From NCBI RefSeq assembly GCF_026240905.1, contig NZ_JAPEVI010000002.1, positions 124,001 to 188,000 of the forward strand: 64,000 bases of DNA, given 5' to 3'. A program made the position numbers and the translations under genes. Positions 53,971 to 62,429 of the stretch are shown in pieces. The notes beneath the pieces were generated by a model. That model saw nothing but the letters and a program-made list of their open reading frames with translations. It was not told the DNA's origin and made no database searches. The stretch is from Roseibium salinum. GTDB taxonomy: Bacteria; Pseudomonadota; Alphaproteobacteria; Rhizobiales; Stappiaceae. Every line of letters starts with the position of its first letter. The first letter of the stretch is position 1.

Positions 53971-54743
53971 CGAATGACGGTTTCGACGTGAAAGGCAGGA
54001 TCGCGCTGGTAACCGGCGGCGGCACCGGGGTCGGCAAGGCCATGTCCCGGGCCCTGTGCGCCGAAGGCTGGCGTGTGGTCATTGCCGGCCGCCGCAAGGA
54101 TGTGCTGACCGCGACGGCCGCCGAACTCGCAACGGAGACCGGCGGCGAGATGACCGGGATTGCCGCCGATGTCGGCGATCCTCAATCGGTGCGCGCGCTG
54201 TTCGACGAAATAGAGCGGACATTCGGCCGCCTCGACCTTCTCGTCAACAATGCCGGTATATCCAATTCCTCGGTCCCGCTGGAAGATATCAGCTTCGAGG
54301 AATGGAACAGGGTCGTCGCGGCGAACCTGACCGGCGCGTTCCTGTGCACCCAGCAGGCGTTCAGGCTGATGAAGGCCCAGGATCCGCGCGGGGGACGGAT
54401 CATCAATAACGGTTCGATTTCGGCAACGACGCCACGGCCGAATTCGGCCCCTTACACCGCGACAAAGCACGCCATCTCCGGCCTGACGAAATCGTCGGCC
54501 CTTGACGGGCGGCCGTTCGACATTGCCTGCGGCCAGATCGACATCGGCAACGCGGCGAGCGACATGACCGCCAAGATGAGCGGCGGCGTGCTGCAGGCGA
54601 ACGGCGAGATGGCCAGCGAGCCGACGATCGATCCGGCGCATATTGCGCGCGCCGTCGTCTACATGGCCGGACTTCCGCTCGACGCCAATGTTCTGACGAT
54701 GACCGTCATGGCAACGCAAATGCCGTTTGTCGGCCGGGGATAG
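53967..54743 (+). CDS. SDR family oxidoreductase
   Basis: A 258-residue classical SDR. It has [15 protein letters not shown] (residues 14-28), an NADP-type [20 protein letters not shown], and the active-site Ser-Tyr-Lys in NNGSISATT and YTATKHAI. The C-terminus [12 protein letters not shown] departs from the usual DGG ending. It is the last gene of the 13-kb operon and is translationally coupled to the DenD-like gene. It probably carries out another oxidation or the reverse reduction on the same pathway. Confidence 0.92.
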   Translation: MTNDGFDVKGRIALVTGGGTGVGKAMSRALCAEGWRVVIAGRRKDVLTATAAELATETGGEMTGIAADVGDPQSVRALFDEIERTFGRLDLLVNNAGISNSSVPLEDISFEEWNRVVAANLTGAFLCTQQAFRLMKAQDPRGGRIINNGSISATTPRPNSAPYTATKHAISGLTKSSALDGRPFDIACGQIDIGNAASDMTAKMSGGVLQANGEMASEPTIDPAHIARAVVYMAGLPLDANVLTMTVMATQMPFVGRG

Positions 54744-54814
54744 GCGCGGTCGGCCATTGTCGCCTCGTCCTGAACTGGAAAATGGCGTTTCAGGTCTCAA
54801 GGCGTTGAACGTCC

Positions 54815-55171
54815 TCAGACCGGTGTGTGCTGGTGCATTGCCAGGCGCCATTTTCCGTCGATCAGGACATAAGTCGACGCACACAGCGCGTGGTAGGGCC
54901 CGGTGTTGCCGCCGCGCTCTCCGCGCGCCCGGTATGCCAGACACACGCTGTCTCCAACGAACTGCCGGATCACGCGATCACGCATCTGAACCGACAGCCA
55001 GCGCGGCGCGCCCGCAAGGCTGTCGATGATGGCATTGCCCACCATGAGCCCGACCGGCTCGGGGAACACCATCATGCATCCGTCGGCCATATGTTCGGCG
55101 AAGGCTTTCTCTCCCTGCAGCCAGAAGGTCTCTTCCAGTTGCCACAGAGCGTCTATCTCGAACTTGCTCAC
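54815..55171 (-). CDS. NTF2-like (DUF4440/SnoaL-type) small protein
   Basis: A 118-residue protein with the cone-shaped NTF2-like fold pattern: a long N-terminal helix (EIDALWQLEETFWLQGEKAF), a middle strand set (CMMVFPEPVGLMVGNAIIDS) and the C-terminal TYVLIDGKWRLAMHQHTPV typical of DUF4440 proteins. GTG 55171 is chosen because CGGAGG lies just upstream; GTG 55177 is also in frame. It is convergent with the polyol operon. It lies 123 bp after the PhnE gene and may be read from that transcript. No catalytic residues can be assigned. Confidence 0.8.
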   Translation of the reverse strand: MSKFEIDALWQLEETFWLQGEKAFAEHMADGCMMVFPEPVGLMVGNAIIDSLAGAPRWLSVQMRDRVIRQFVGDSVCLAYRARGERGGNTGPYHALCASTYVLIDGKWRLAMHQHTPV

Positions 55172-55294
55172 CCGCACCTCCGATCGTCCTCGCGTGGTTG
55201 GAACCCGGTCCGGCAGTCACTTCCGGACAGGCAGTGACGGAACGTCCACCATGAGGATGCCGTTCCCTCGCCGCGGGCGCGAGGGAGGAAAGCG

Positions 55295-56092
55295 TCAGAT
55301 TATCCGGCTGCGCAGACGCGAGGCGATGATTTCACCGGTGATGACGAGCGCGATGATGGCGATCAGGATCGTCGACACTTCCTGCCAGTTGAAGGTGTCG
55401 ATGGCGCCCTGCAGGATAACGCCGATACCACCCGCACCGACCAGGCCGAGCACGGTCGATTCCCGAAGGTTGATGTCCCACCGCAGGATGCTGACGGCGA
55501 AGAATGTCGGCATCACCTGCGGTATGATGGCGTAAAGCACGACCTTGAAGTGAGACGCTCCGCAGGCCTGCAGAGCCTCGACCGGCCTGGGATCGATTTC
55601 CTCGATCGCCTCGCCGAGCAACTTGCCGAGAAAGCCGATCGAGCGGAACATGATCGCGACGATGCCGGCGATGACGCCAGGGCCGAAGATGGCCACGAAA
55701 AGCAGGGCCCAGATGATCGTGTTGACGGAACGCGACGATACCAGGATGAACCGGCCGATCCAAAGGGTTACGATGTTCGGCGTCGTGTTCTGGGCCGCTA
55801 TATAGGCCACCGGAAGCGACAGCACGACGGCGAGCGCCGTCGCGATCGTCGCAAGGTTCACGGTTTCCCACATGGCCTTGGCGATCGCTTCGAGATTGGC
55901 CGGATCGGGCGGTACCATGCGGCTGAAAAGATCGCCCATCTGGTTGGGCGCATCCCATACCCATGCCCAGATGATGTTGATGCTGCCCAGAGCCCAGGAC
56001 ACGACGAGGGCGGCGAGCGCAAGACCGACATAGCGTTGAATGCGCTGTTGCGGGGTAAAGCGCGACCATTCCCGCATATGTAGCTGTTCCAT
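55295..56092 (-). CDS. phnE: Phosphonate-type ABC transporter permease PhnE (second copy)
   Basis: A 265-residue permease with about six hydrophobic segments. The coupling loop is LGEAIEEIDPRPVEALQACGAS and the domain end is STVLGLVGAGGIGVILQGAI, both diagnostic of PhnE. Its start overlaps the stop of the first PhnE gene by 1 bp (TAATG). With its neighbour it would form a heterodimeric channel for phosphonate, phosphite or a similar oxyanion. It is the last gene of the PhnD-C-E-E set; no C-P lyase or phosphonatase genes follow. Confidence 0.92.
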   Translation of the reverse strand: MEQLHMREWSRFTPQQRIQRYVGLALAALVVSWALGSINIIWAWVWDAPNQMGDLFSRMVPPDPANLEAIAKAMWETVNLATIATALAVVLSLPVAYIAAQNTTPNIVTLWIGRFILVSSRSVNTIIWALLFVAIFGPGVIAGIVAIMFRSIGFLGKLLGEAIEEIDPRPVEALQACGASHFKVVLYAIIPQVMPTFFAVSILRWDINLRESTVLGLVGAGGIGVILQGAIDTFNWQEVSTILIAIIALVITGEIIASRLRSRII

Positions 56093-56886
56093 TATGCGAT
56101 CCGCTTTCTGATGGTGCCGCTGATAGCCTCGGAAATCAGGATGACCCCGACAATGACCATCGTGATGGCGAGCGCGAAATCATAGTCATACCGGCCGAAC
56201 GCATTCGCCAGCGTGGAACCGATGCCGCCGGCTCCCACGATACCGACTACTGCGGATGCCCTGAGATTGCTGTCGAGCTGATATATGCCCAGGCCGATCT
56301 GGCGCTGCATGATCTGGGGGAAGACGGCGTAGAACAGCGTGGGAAGAAAGGATGCGCCGGCTGCCTTCATCGCCTCCACCGGTCCCGGATCGATCTCCTC
56401 GATGCGCTCGGCCAGAAGTTTTGCAACGAAGCCGACCGAATAGACGATCAGGGTCAATACCCCGGCGAAGGGACCGAAGCCGACAGCCTTCACGAAGATG
56501 ATGGCGACGATGACCGGATGGAAGCTGCGCGCCAGGATGATTGTCGCGCGTCCCAGGTAGTAGATCGGCAGCGGTGCGATGTTGCGTGCCGCCATGAAGG
56601 CGATGGGGACCGACAGCAGGAGCCCGCCGACCGTTGAAAGAATCGCGATCTTGAGGCTTTCCATGAAGCCGTCGATCAGCAGGCCGCTGCGCTCGAAACT
56701 GGGCGGAAATGCTCCGCCGAAGATCCTGCCCGCCCGTACCACGCCTTGCGCCATTCGCTCCCAGTCGATCGGCAGCGTTGCCACGGTCGTCAAGAGATAG
56801 ACGAGCGCGGCGGCATAAAGGCCGTAGCGCAGAACGGGATTGGCTATGAACGGCTGCTTGCGCCAATGATCCGGGGCCGCGCTCAT
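56092..56886 (-). CDS. phnE: Phosphonate-type ABC transporter permease PhnE (first copy)
   Basis: A 264-residue PhnE permease. Diagnostic segments are LLAERIEEIDPGPVEAMKAA (coupling loop) and GIVGAGGIGSTLANAFGRYD. Six or so hydrophobic segments are present. It is clearly paralogous to the second copy (both have the EEIDP-PVEA loop). It overlaps the ATPase gene by ATGA at 56883-56886 and runs directly into the second PhnE gene. Confidence 0.93.
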   Translation of the reverse strand: MSAAPDHWRKQPFIANPVLRYGLYAAALVYLLTTVATLPIDWERMAQGVVRAGRIFGGAFPPSFERSGLLIDGFMESLKIAILSTVGGLLLSVPIAFMAARNIAPLPIYYLGRATIILARSFHPVIVAIIFVKAVGFGPFAGVLTLIVYSVGFVAKLLAERIEEIDPGPVEAMKAAGASFLPTLFYAVFPQIMQRQIGLGIYQLDSNLRASAVVGIVGAGGIGSTLANAFGRYDYDFALAITMVIVGVILISEAISGTIRKRIA

Positions 56887-57656
56887 GCCGCGGCACCTTC
56901 GGCCTGCCGGTCGGCGAGCGGGATGCCTGCGTAGATCTCATGCATGGCGTCCTCGGTCAGGGCCGTCGGCAAGTCGTCGAAAATGATCCGCCCGTAGCGC
57001 ATGCCGACAATCCTGTCGCTGAATTCCTTCGCCTCGTTCACGTTGTGAATATTGATGATGACCGGGAGCTTGAGTTCACTTGCCAGATCGCGCAGGAGCA
57101 TCATGATCTGCTCCGATGTCTTGGGATCCAGCGACGCGGTCGGTTCGTCCGCCAGGAGGATTTCGGGATCCTGCATCAGCGCCCGGATCACACCGACACG
57201 CTGGCGTTCCCCGCCCGAAAGCTCGTCCGCGCGCTTGTCGGCATAATGCGCGATGCCGACGCGTTCCATCAGGTCGAATGCGCGCCTGATGTCTTCCTTG
57301 GGATAGCGGCGGGTCAGAGCCGCCCAGGTGGAGATATAGCCGAGCCGCCCGCACTGGATGTTTTCCATCACGGTCAGGCGGTCCACCAGATTGAAGCTCT
57401 GGAACACCATGCCGATGCGGCGTCTGGCGACACGCAGGTCCCGTTTGCCGAGGCGGGTGTAGTCCGTTCCGTTCAGAGTGATCGTACCGGATGTCGGTTC
57501 GACGAGCCGATTTATGCAGCGCAGCAACGTGCTCTTGCCCGCACCGGAAGACCCGATGACCGACAGGATCTGCTCGCCTTCGACTTCCAGATCCAGGTTC
57601 TTGAGCACAGGATCTCCCGCCCCGTATTTTTTTACGAGACCCGATATTGTAAGCAT
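56883..57656 (-). CDS. phnC: Phosphonate-type ABC transporter ATP-binding protein PhnC
   Basis: A 257-residue ATPase. Walker A GSSGAGKSTLLRC, Q-loop MVFQSFNLVDRLTVMEN, signature LSGGERQRVGVIRAL, Walker B ILLADEPTASLDPKTSE and switch His in INIHNVNEAKEFSDR. The phrase CGRLGYISTW after the Q-loop is a common mark of PhnC. ATG 57656 follows GGAG. It energises the two PhnE permeases. A stem-loop separates it from the upstream PhnD gene. Confidence 0.93.
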   Translation of the reverse strand: MLTISGLVKKYGAGDPVLKNLDLEVEGEQILSVIGSSGAGKSTLLRCINRLVEPTSGTITLNGTDYTRLGKRDLRVARRRIGMVFQSFNLVDRLTVMENIQCGRLGYISTWAALTRRYPKEDIRRAFDLMERVGIAHYADKRADELSGGERQRVGVIRALMQDPEILLADEPTASLDPKTSEQIMMLLRDLASELKLPVIINIHNVNEAKEFSDRIVGMRYGRIIFDDLPTALTEDAMHEIYAGIPLADRQAEGAAA

Positions 57657-57673
57657 GCTTTTCTCCATTGGAG

Positions 57674-57707
57674 CGGCCCGCTGCTCGTCGTGCGAGACAG
57701 CGGGCCG
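57674..57707 (-). other. Intercistronic stem-loop between PhnD and PhnC genes
   Basis: CGGCCCGCTG (57674-57683) pairs perfectly with CAGCGGGCCG (57698-57707), 14-base loop, in the 66-bp gap after the binding-protein gene. There is no T tract. It has the same position as the stem-loops in the other ABC operons. Confidence 0.75.
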
Positions 57708-57722
57708 TGGATACCGGAAGCC

Positions 57723-58700
57723 TTACTTGTTAAGGCCCTGCGGCGTGTATTCGACGCCGTTGCTGGCCTGGATCTGCCGGATAACCGCCCACTGGTCCTT
57801 GTAGGTGATGGGAATGAACTTGCTCACTCCTTCGAATTCCTCGCCGAGCTTGTTGCCCTCGAAATCAAAGCTGAAGAAAGCTTCCTTGACTTTCTCGACC
57901 AGCGCCGGGTCGAGGTCGTGAGCATAGTTGAAGGACGTGGTGGGGAAGGGATCGCTCTCCCAGATCAGGCGCACGTCCGCCGGATCGTAGAGGCCGCGTT
58001 CGGCCATGCGTTCAACCACTTCGGACGCCACCGGAGCGGCATCGTAGTCACCGGCCACAACACCGAGCATGGACTGGTCGTGCGAGCCGGAATAGATGAC
58101 TTCGTAGTCCTCGCCCGGCACGACGCCGAGATCCGGGAACAATGCGCGCGGTGCCTGGTTGCCCGAATTCGATGTCGGCGATGTATGCGCGACCCGCTTT
58201 CCGGCGATATCGGCCGGTTCCTTGATGTCGGAATCGGCCCGGGCAAAGAGCTGCAGGCGGTACCCGAAGCGGCCGTCGTCGCTGCCCATGATCGCAAAGG
58301 GAACGGCGCCGGCGAGGTTCACCGCGAACGGTGTCGGGCCGGTGGAGAAGCCGGCAATATGAAGGCGGCCGGAGCGCATGGCTTCAACTTCGGCGGAGTT
58401 CGACTGCACGGCAAAGAACTGGACGTCCTTGCCGGTGACCTTTTCCAGGTGTTCGATGAACGGCGCCCAGATATCGGCGTATACGGCCGGATCTTCCACC
58501 GGTGTATAGGCAAAGACCAGCGTATCGGGATTGCTCAGCTTGGCCGGGTCCGACGGCGTGTCGGCCACAAGGTCTCCGTCAGCATCGCAGTAGATGGCGT
58601 CGAGCGCGCCCTGGTTGGGGCACTCCTGAGCATTTGCACCGGAGACTGTAAATCCGGCCACGAGGGCCGCAGACCCGAGCAGGGCCAACAGGGTTTTCAT
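57723..58700 (-). CDS. phnD: Phosphonate/phosphite-type ABC transporter substrate-binding protein PhnD
   Basis: A 325-residue periplasmic receptor. Signal peptide residues 1-24 (LLALLGSAALVAGFTVSGANA). A Cys-flanked acidic segment (AIYCDADGDLVADTPSDP) is seen in a subgroup of PhnD-like proteins. LVFAYTPVEDPAVYADIW, FFAVQSNSAEVEAMRSGRLH, HTSPTSNSGNQAPRALF and YSGSHDQSMLGVVAGDYDAA are standard; the HTSPTSNSG loop would bind the oxyanion. The ATG at 58700 follows GGGAGG; the frame stays open far upstream but without family sequence. It leads the PhnD-C-E-E operon. Confidence 0.93.
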   Translation of the reverse strand: MKTLLALLGSAALVAGFTVSGANAQECPNQGALDAIYCDADGDLVADTPSDPAKLSNPDTLVFAYTPVEDPAVYADIWAPFIEHLEKVTGKDVQFFAVQSNSAEVEAMRSGRLHIAGFSTGPTPFAVNLAGAVPFAIMGSDDGRFGYRLQLFARADSDIKEPADIAGKRVAHTSPTSNSGNQAPRALFPDLGVVPGEDYEVIYSGSHDQSMLGVVAGDYDAAPVASEVVERMAERGLYDPADVRLIWESDPFPTTSFNYAHDLDPALVEKVKEAFFSFDFEGNKLGEEFEGVSKFIPITYKDQWAVIRQIQASNGVEYTPQGLNK

Positions 58701-58807
58701 GTTTTCCTCCCATTTGAATCGATCTGACCTTGCAGTAATCAGCAATGGCACATTTAAAGATCCCCGGCAGAGTAGCGGCGCGGGCGGGAGCAAGACGAGC
58801 CGCGAAG

Positions 58808-58855
58808 TGTTAACAGAACCGCAATGACGGGCCATTTCTGTTAACAGTGTTACAG
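58808..58855. promoter_or_regulatory. Inverted and direct repeats between PhnD and two-component genes
   Basis: GTTAACAGAA (58809-58818) and TTCTGTTAAC (58836-58845) are perfect 10-bp inverted arms. TGTTAACAG occurs at 58808 and 58839 (31 bp apart, about three helical turns), and TGTTACAG abuts the second copy (58848-58855). Abutting direct repeats suit an OmpR-type regulator, here the one encoded at 58953. Confidence 0.6.
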
Positions 58856-58952
58856 CCACCCGATCCGGGTGTGAAACTTTTGTAACGAGATTCTGGCCTC
58901 TTCCCCGGAGCATCATGCTAGACAGCTGAAGGAATTGCAGAAGAGCGATGCC

Positions 58953-59684
58953 ATGGACGCCAGCGCAACAAGACCTGTAATCGCCATCATCGATGACGAT
59001 GCCGATGTGCGTGCGACGCTCACCGCCCTCATGGAGGCCAGCGGTTTCAGCCCGGTGGCCTTTGCCGATGGCGCGAGCTTCAAGGCGGGCAACTCTCCGG
59101 AAGCCTATGACCTGGCGCTGATCGATCTGCGCCTGAAAGCCGAGTCCGGCCTGTCGCTGGCGATCCACATTCGCGAACGCTCCGCGCTTCCGATCGTCAT
59201 GCTGACGGGCGTCGGCGATGAGATCGACAAGATCATCGGGCTGGAAACAGGCGCCGACGATTACCTGATGAAGCCGTTCAACCCGCGTGAACTTGTCGCC
59301 CGTATCCGGGCGGTCCTGCGCCGCTACGGGCACGGCTTCGCGGCGGCATCGGGGTCCGGCAACGATGAGGAAATCGCGTTTGGCGACAAGAGGGTGAACC
59401 TCAAGCGCCGGGAACTTCTGGACCGGCACGGGGACGAGATCCCGCTGACCAACGCCGAATATATTCTCCTGGAATATTTCGTGAAGAATCCCGACCGGAT
59501 CATACCCCGCACGGAGCTGATGCGGGAAATCGGCAGCGACATGCAGCGCTACGTGGACCGGACGATCGACGTTCTGATCCTGAGGCTGCGCCGGAAGATC
59601 GAAAACGTGCCGTCCAAGCCTGTCCATCTGCAGACCCGCAGGGCTCAGGGTTACATCTTCATGCTGCAGGCGGGCGGATCATGA
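58953..59684 (+). CDS. OmpR-family two-component response regulator
   Basis: A 243-residue regulator. The receiver has AIIDDDADVRATL, phospho-acceptor Asp58 (LALIDLRL), IVMLTGVGDEIDKIIGLETG and Lys in YLMKPFNPREL. The C-terminal winged helix (residues about 145-240) has TNAEYILLEYFVKNPDRIIP, VDRTIDVLILRLRRKIE and TRRAQGYIF. The start at 58953 gives the best family fit. It overlaps the sensor kinase gene by ATGA. It is divergent from PhnD with repeats between them, so it probably regulates the importer. Confidence 0.93.
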   Translation: MDASATRPVIAIIDDDADVRATLTALMEASGFSPVAFADGASFKAGNSPEAYDLALIDLRLKAESGLSLAIHIRERSALPIVMLTGVGDEIDKIIGLETGADDYLMKPFNPRELVARIRAVLRRYGHGFAAASGSGNDEEIAFGDKRVNLKRRELLDRHGDEIPLTNAEYILLEYFVKNPDRIIPRTELMREIGSDMQRYVDRTIDVLILRLRRKIENVPSKPVHLQTRRAQGYIFMLQAGGS

Positions 59685-62191
59685 CAGCCGCGCAATTCCG
59701 GCAACCGAGCATCCGGTTCCTGCTGCTTTTGGCGATCGGACTGCTGCTCATCGTCATCATGGTGATCGGGGCGATCGCGCTCTATACGCTGAACAGTGCG
59801 GAGGAGCGGCTCGGGACCTTTCACGATCAGACGCTGAGCGAAGTCTCCAACGCGCTCGAGCTGTCCCGCGGCGCGTCGAAACTGGCGGCCTCGGCACCGT
59901 TCCTGATGACCCTCAGCCCGAGTTTCCAGCTGGAAAGCGAGGCGGAGGAGATTCTCGAAACCCTTGAATATATCGAAAGCCTTGGTGCAGGTGATCCCGC
60001 CCTGGCGAACTCGCTTGGCCGCATCCGCGCGGCGATCACCGATCTGGTCCGGGTCATGGCCCCTCAGACGGAATATGCCACGACCCTGTCGTTGATCGAT
60101 CGGGACCTGGAACGCCTGCAAAGGCGCTTCCGCCGGCTGACGCAGTTGCCGGACCAGCCGCCCGGGATGCGGCAGGGCTGGTCTTCCCTGCAGCAGCTGG
60201 TCATGGCCGCCATCGGAGCGCTGCGCACCGAGGAGCTGATCAAGATCGGCGAACATCAGGGCCAGTATCGCCGCATCAGGCAGGAGATCGGTGCCAGCCC
60301 ATCGGAAGACCTGGCCGCGGCGCTCACGGACGTCGAACAGGCGGTCCGGCAGCGGGGCGATCTCTTTTCGCTGCGGTTTTCCGAGCTGGCCTCGACGCTG
60401 GATGCGGAAAACGCCCTGTTCCGCATCCGCACGGAAGTCGGCCGGGTAAACACCTATGCCGTTGCGAAGGTGGCCGACGCCAAGCTCAGACTGCAGGTTT
60501 CCCGCGACAAGACGGCCACCAGCCTCACATTCGCCAAATACGTCATCGTCGCCCTCACGGTGATCAGCATGATCGTGGCCGCGGGCTCCGCGCTGTTCGT
60601 CTCCCGTTACGTCGTCGGCAATCTACACAGGATCACCGCGGTCATGAGGCGTCTTGCCGCCGGAGACCTGAAGGCGCGCCTGCCGAAAAAACCTGCCTCT
60701 TCCGACGAAATCGGCCAGCTGTCGGAGGCTTTCCGCACCTTCCGCGCCAATGCGCTGCGCCTCAACCGCAAGACCAAGGAGATCTGGCGGCGCAACGAGC
60801 TGTTCATAACCGTCTTCCAGAACATCAGCGACGGGGTCGCCGTCCTGTCGCCCACAGGCCAGATCATTGCCGAAAACGGGCGGGTTCGCGAACTGCTGCG
60901 CCTGGAGCCGCCCCGGCGGGACGGGCGCCTGACGCTGCCGCAGCTGATCGAGCTCTCGCCTTTCGAGCGCCGGGCAAACGAGGACGACCGGGCCGGCTTC
61001 GGCGAATACATGGATCCGACCGGCCGCGTGCTGGAGGTGCGCCAGTCGGCCCTGCCGGACGGCGGCTCGGTGTGGCTGTTCTCCGAAACGACGGAACGCA
61101 AGCGCATCGATGAGCGGCTGGAAGAAATCCGGCGCGTGGAGAGCCTCGGCAAGGTGACGGGCGAAGTCGCGCACGACTTCGGCAACATTCTATCCACGAT
61201 CTCCGGCAACCTGCACATGCTCGAGGATGAATTGTCGCCGCGGGGCTCTGCCATGCGCGCGCGCATCAATGACGCCGTGGAACTGGGGGTCTCGCTCATC
61301 GAGAGGCTGCTGGCCTTCGCGCGCAAGCAGCATCTGGCGCCGCAGGAAACGGATATTGCGGGCATCGTGGAGGGAATGGAAGATCTTCTTTCCATGGCTT
61401 TGCCGGAAACCGTATGCCTCACCATCAAGTGCGACGACGGCCCGATGCATGCCCGCATCGATCCTGGGCAGCTGGAAAGCGCGATCCTGAACCTGTGCGT
61501 CAACGCCGGCCAGGCGATCACGGGCGATGGCCATATCGAGATCAGCGTGAGCCGGCAGAAGGACGGAATGATCGCACTTTCCGTCCAGGACAATGGCTGC
61601 GGCATGGATGCGGACACACTACGCCAGGCCGCGGAGCCCTTTTTCACCGCCCGCGCGGACGGCGAGGGCACCGGCCTCGGACTGTCGATGGTCCACGGCT
61701 TCGTGCACCAGTCCGGCGGCACGATCCACATCGCCTCCCAACCGAGCCGGGGTACCCGCGTTACCCTGACATTCCCGGCCTGCGACGGGATCCGGGAAAC
61801 CTCGCACCTGGTGTCCTCGCGGGGACACGCACTTGTTGTCGATGACGATCCCAAGTCGGCAAAGGCGATCAGCGACCTGCTGGAAAAACTCGGCTTTGAA
61901 GTGGCCACGGCCCATACGTTCCGCGAAGCCCAGGCCCGCCTCCGGCGCGATCAGTCTCTCGATGCCTTTGTGACCGACCTGCAGCTCGATGACGGCCATT
62001 CCGGCTGGACGCTGGTGCAGGAGGCCTTTGAATCCTATCCGCACTGCATGGTCATCGCCGTTTCCGGCCATTTGCCGGCGAAAGATCCGGTCGCAGGACG
62101 GTTCCGCGACCGGTTCGCCAAGTTTTCCAAACCGATCAGCGAAGAGGCCCTTGCCGGGCGTCTCGGCGTCACGGCTCCGGAAGTCTCCTGA
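59681..62191 (+). CDS. Hybrid sensor histidine kinase with C-terminal receiver (TorS/ArcB-like layout)
   Basis: An 836-residue membrane kinase. TM1 is at residues about 8-32 (FLLLLAIGLLLIVIMVIGAI), followed by a helical periplasmic domain of about 250 residues, TM2 at 286-308, HAMP (VMRRLAAGDLKARLPKK), a PAS-like segment (NISDGVAVLSPTGQIIAENG), HisKA with phospho-His498 (GEVAHDFGNILSTISGN), an ATPase with NLCVNAGQAI, DNGCGMD and GTGLGLSMVHG, and a receiver with Asp766 (FVTDLQL) and Lys in FSKPI. There is no terminal Hpt domain, so phosphate may go directly to the coupled OmpR regulator. The periplasmic domain may sense PhnD-bound ligand. Confidence 0.93.
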   Translation: MTAAQFRQPSIRFLLLLAIGLLLIVIMVIGAIALYTLNSAEERLGTFHDQTLSEVSNALELSRGASKLAASAPFLMTLSPSFQLESEAEEILETLEYIESLGAGDPALANSLGRIRAAITDLVRVMAPQTEYATTLSLIDRDLERLQRRFRRLTQLPDQPPGMRQGWSSLQQLVMAAIGALRTEELIKIGEHQGQYRRIRQEIGASPSEDLAAALTDVEQAVRQRGDLFSLRFSELASTLDAENALFRIRTEVGRVNTYAVAKVADAKLRLQVSRDKTATSLTFAKYVIVALTVISMIVAAGSALFVSRYVVGNLHRITAVMRRLAAGDLKARLPKKPASSDEIGQLSEAFRTFRANALRLNRKTKEIWRRNELFITVFQNISDGVAVLSPTGQIIAENGRVRELLRLEPPRRDGRLTLPQLIELSPFERRANEDDRAGFGEYMDPTGRVLEVRQSALPDGGSVWLFSETTERKRIDERLEEIRRVESLGKVTGEVAHDFGNILSTISGNLHMLEDELSPRGSAMRARINDAVELGVSLIERLLAFARKQHLAPQETDIAGIVEGMEDLLSMALPETVCLTIKCDDGPMHARIDPGQLESAILNLCVNAGQAITGDGHIEISVSRQKDGMIALSVQDNGCGMDADTLRQAAEPFFTARADGEGTGLGLSMVHGFVHQSGGTIHIASQPSRGTRVTLTFPACDGIRETSHLVSSRGHALVVDDDPKSAKAISDLLEKLGFEVATAHTFREAQARLRRDQSLDAFVTDLQLDDGHSGWTLVQEAFESYPHCMVIAVSGHLPAKDPVAGRFRDRFAKFSKPISEEALAGRLGVTAPEVS

Positions 62192-62204
62192 CGGGCTTCT
62201 GCGC

Positions 62205-62225
62205 GGCGGGAACACAGCTCCCGCC
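62205..62225 (+). terminator. Possible weak terminator after sensor kinase gene
   Basis: GGCGGGA (62205-62211) pairs with TCCCGCC (62219-62225), 7-base loop, followed by a mildly T-rich run without a real T tract. It lies 14 bp after the kinase stop. Confidence 0.4.
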
Positions 62226-62292
62226 AGTCTCCTTGCCTTGCAATCCCGCCGACAGATCCGCGCGCCGAGACCTATGTCGGCGTGCCGCCCAT

Positions 62293-62310
62293 GCGTCACG
62301 AACGTGACGC
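62293..62310. repeat. 18-bp palindrome upstream of the ExbB operon promoter
   Basis: GCGTCACG-AA-CGTGACGC is an inverted repeat with 8-bp arms. It ends 18 bp before the -35 candidate at 62328, a position that suits an activator or second repressor site. I do not know the cognate protein. Confidence 0.45.
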
Positions 62311-62327
62311 GATCGCCTCAAAATAAC

Positions 62328-62356
62328 TTGACTCTTATACTCAGCTTTCGTATCGC
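62328..62356 (+). promoter_or_regulatory. Promoter candidate with RirA-type iron box
   Basis: TTGACT (62328-62333) with TATCGC 17 bases later (62351-62356) is a weak sigma-70 candidate. TGA-N9-TCA (62329-62343) overlaps the -35 and fits the iron-responsive operator described for rhizobial RirA. The downstream genes encode TonB-type energy transduction, an expected iron-regulated function. Only six bases are fixed, so confidence is modest. Confidence 0.45.
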
Positions 62357-62429
62357 ACCATCTGGGAAACGGCAACCTGGACGCGAGACCTCGCCCTGGG
62401 ACGATGAACAGAAATCGATGGTGGGAACG

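Noticed and set aside
41428..54743. Naming the operon as erythritol (ery) or AI-2 (lsr) genes
   Set aside because: Shared families are present, but gene set and order differ from both (class I aldolase, GMC and DenD-like enzymes, a single permease). Symbols would overstate the evidence.
54815..58700. Calling the locus a phosphonate degradation cluster
   Set aside because: Only the importer and an NTF2-like gene are present. No phnGHIJKLM, phnX or ptxD homologue is in the window.
58701..59627. PhnD frame open for 634 codons
   Set aside because: The upstream part lies opposite the OmpR-type regulator gene. A signal peptide and GGGAGG mark the true start at 58700.
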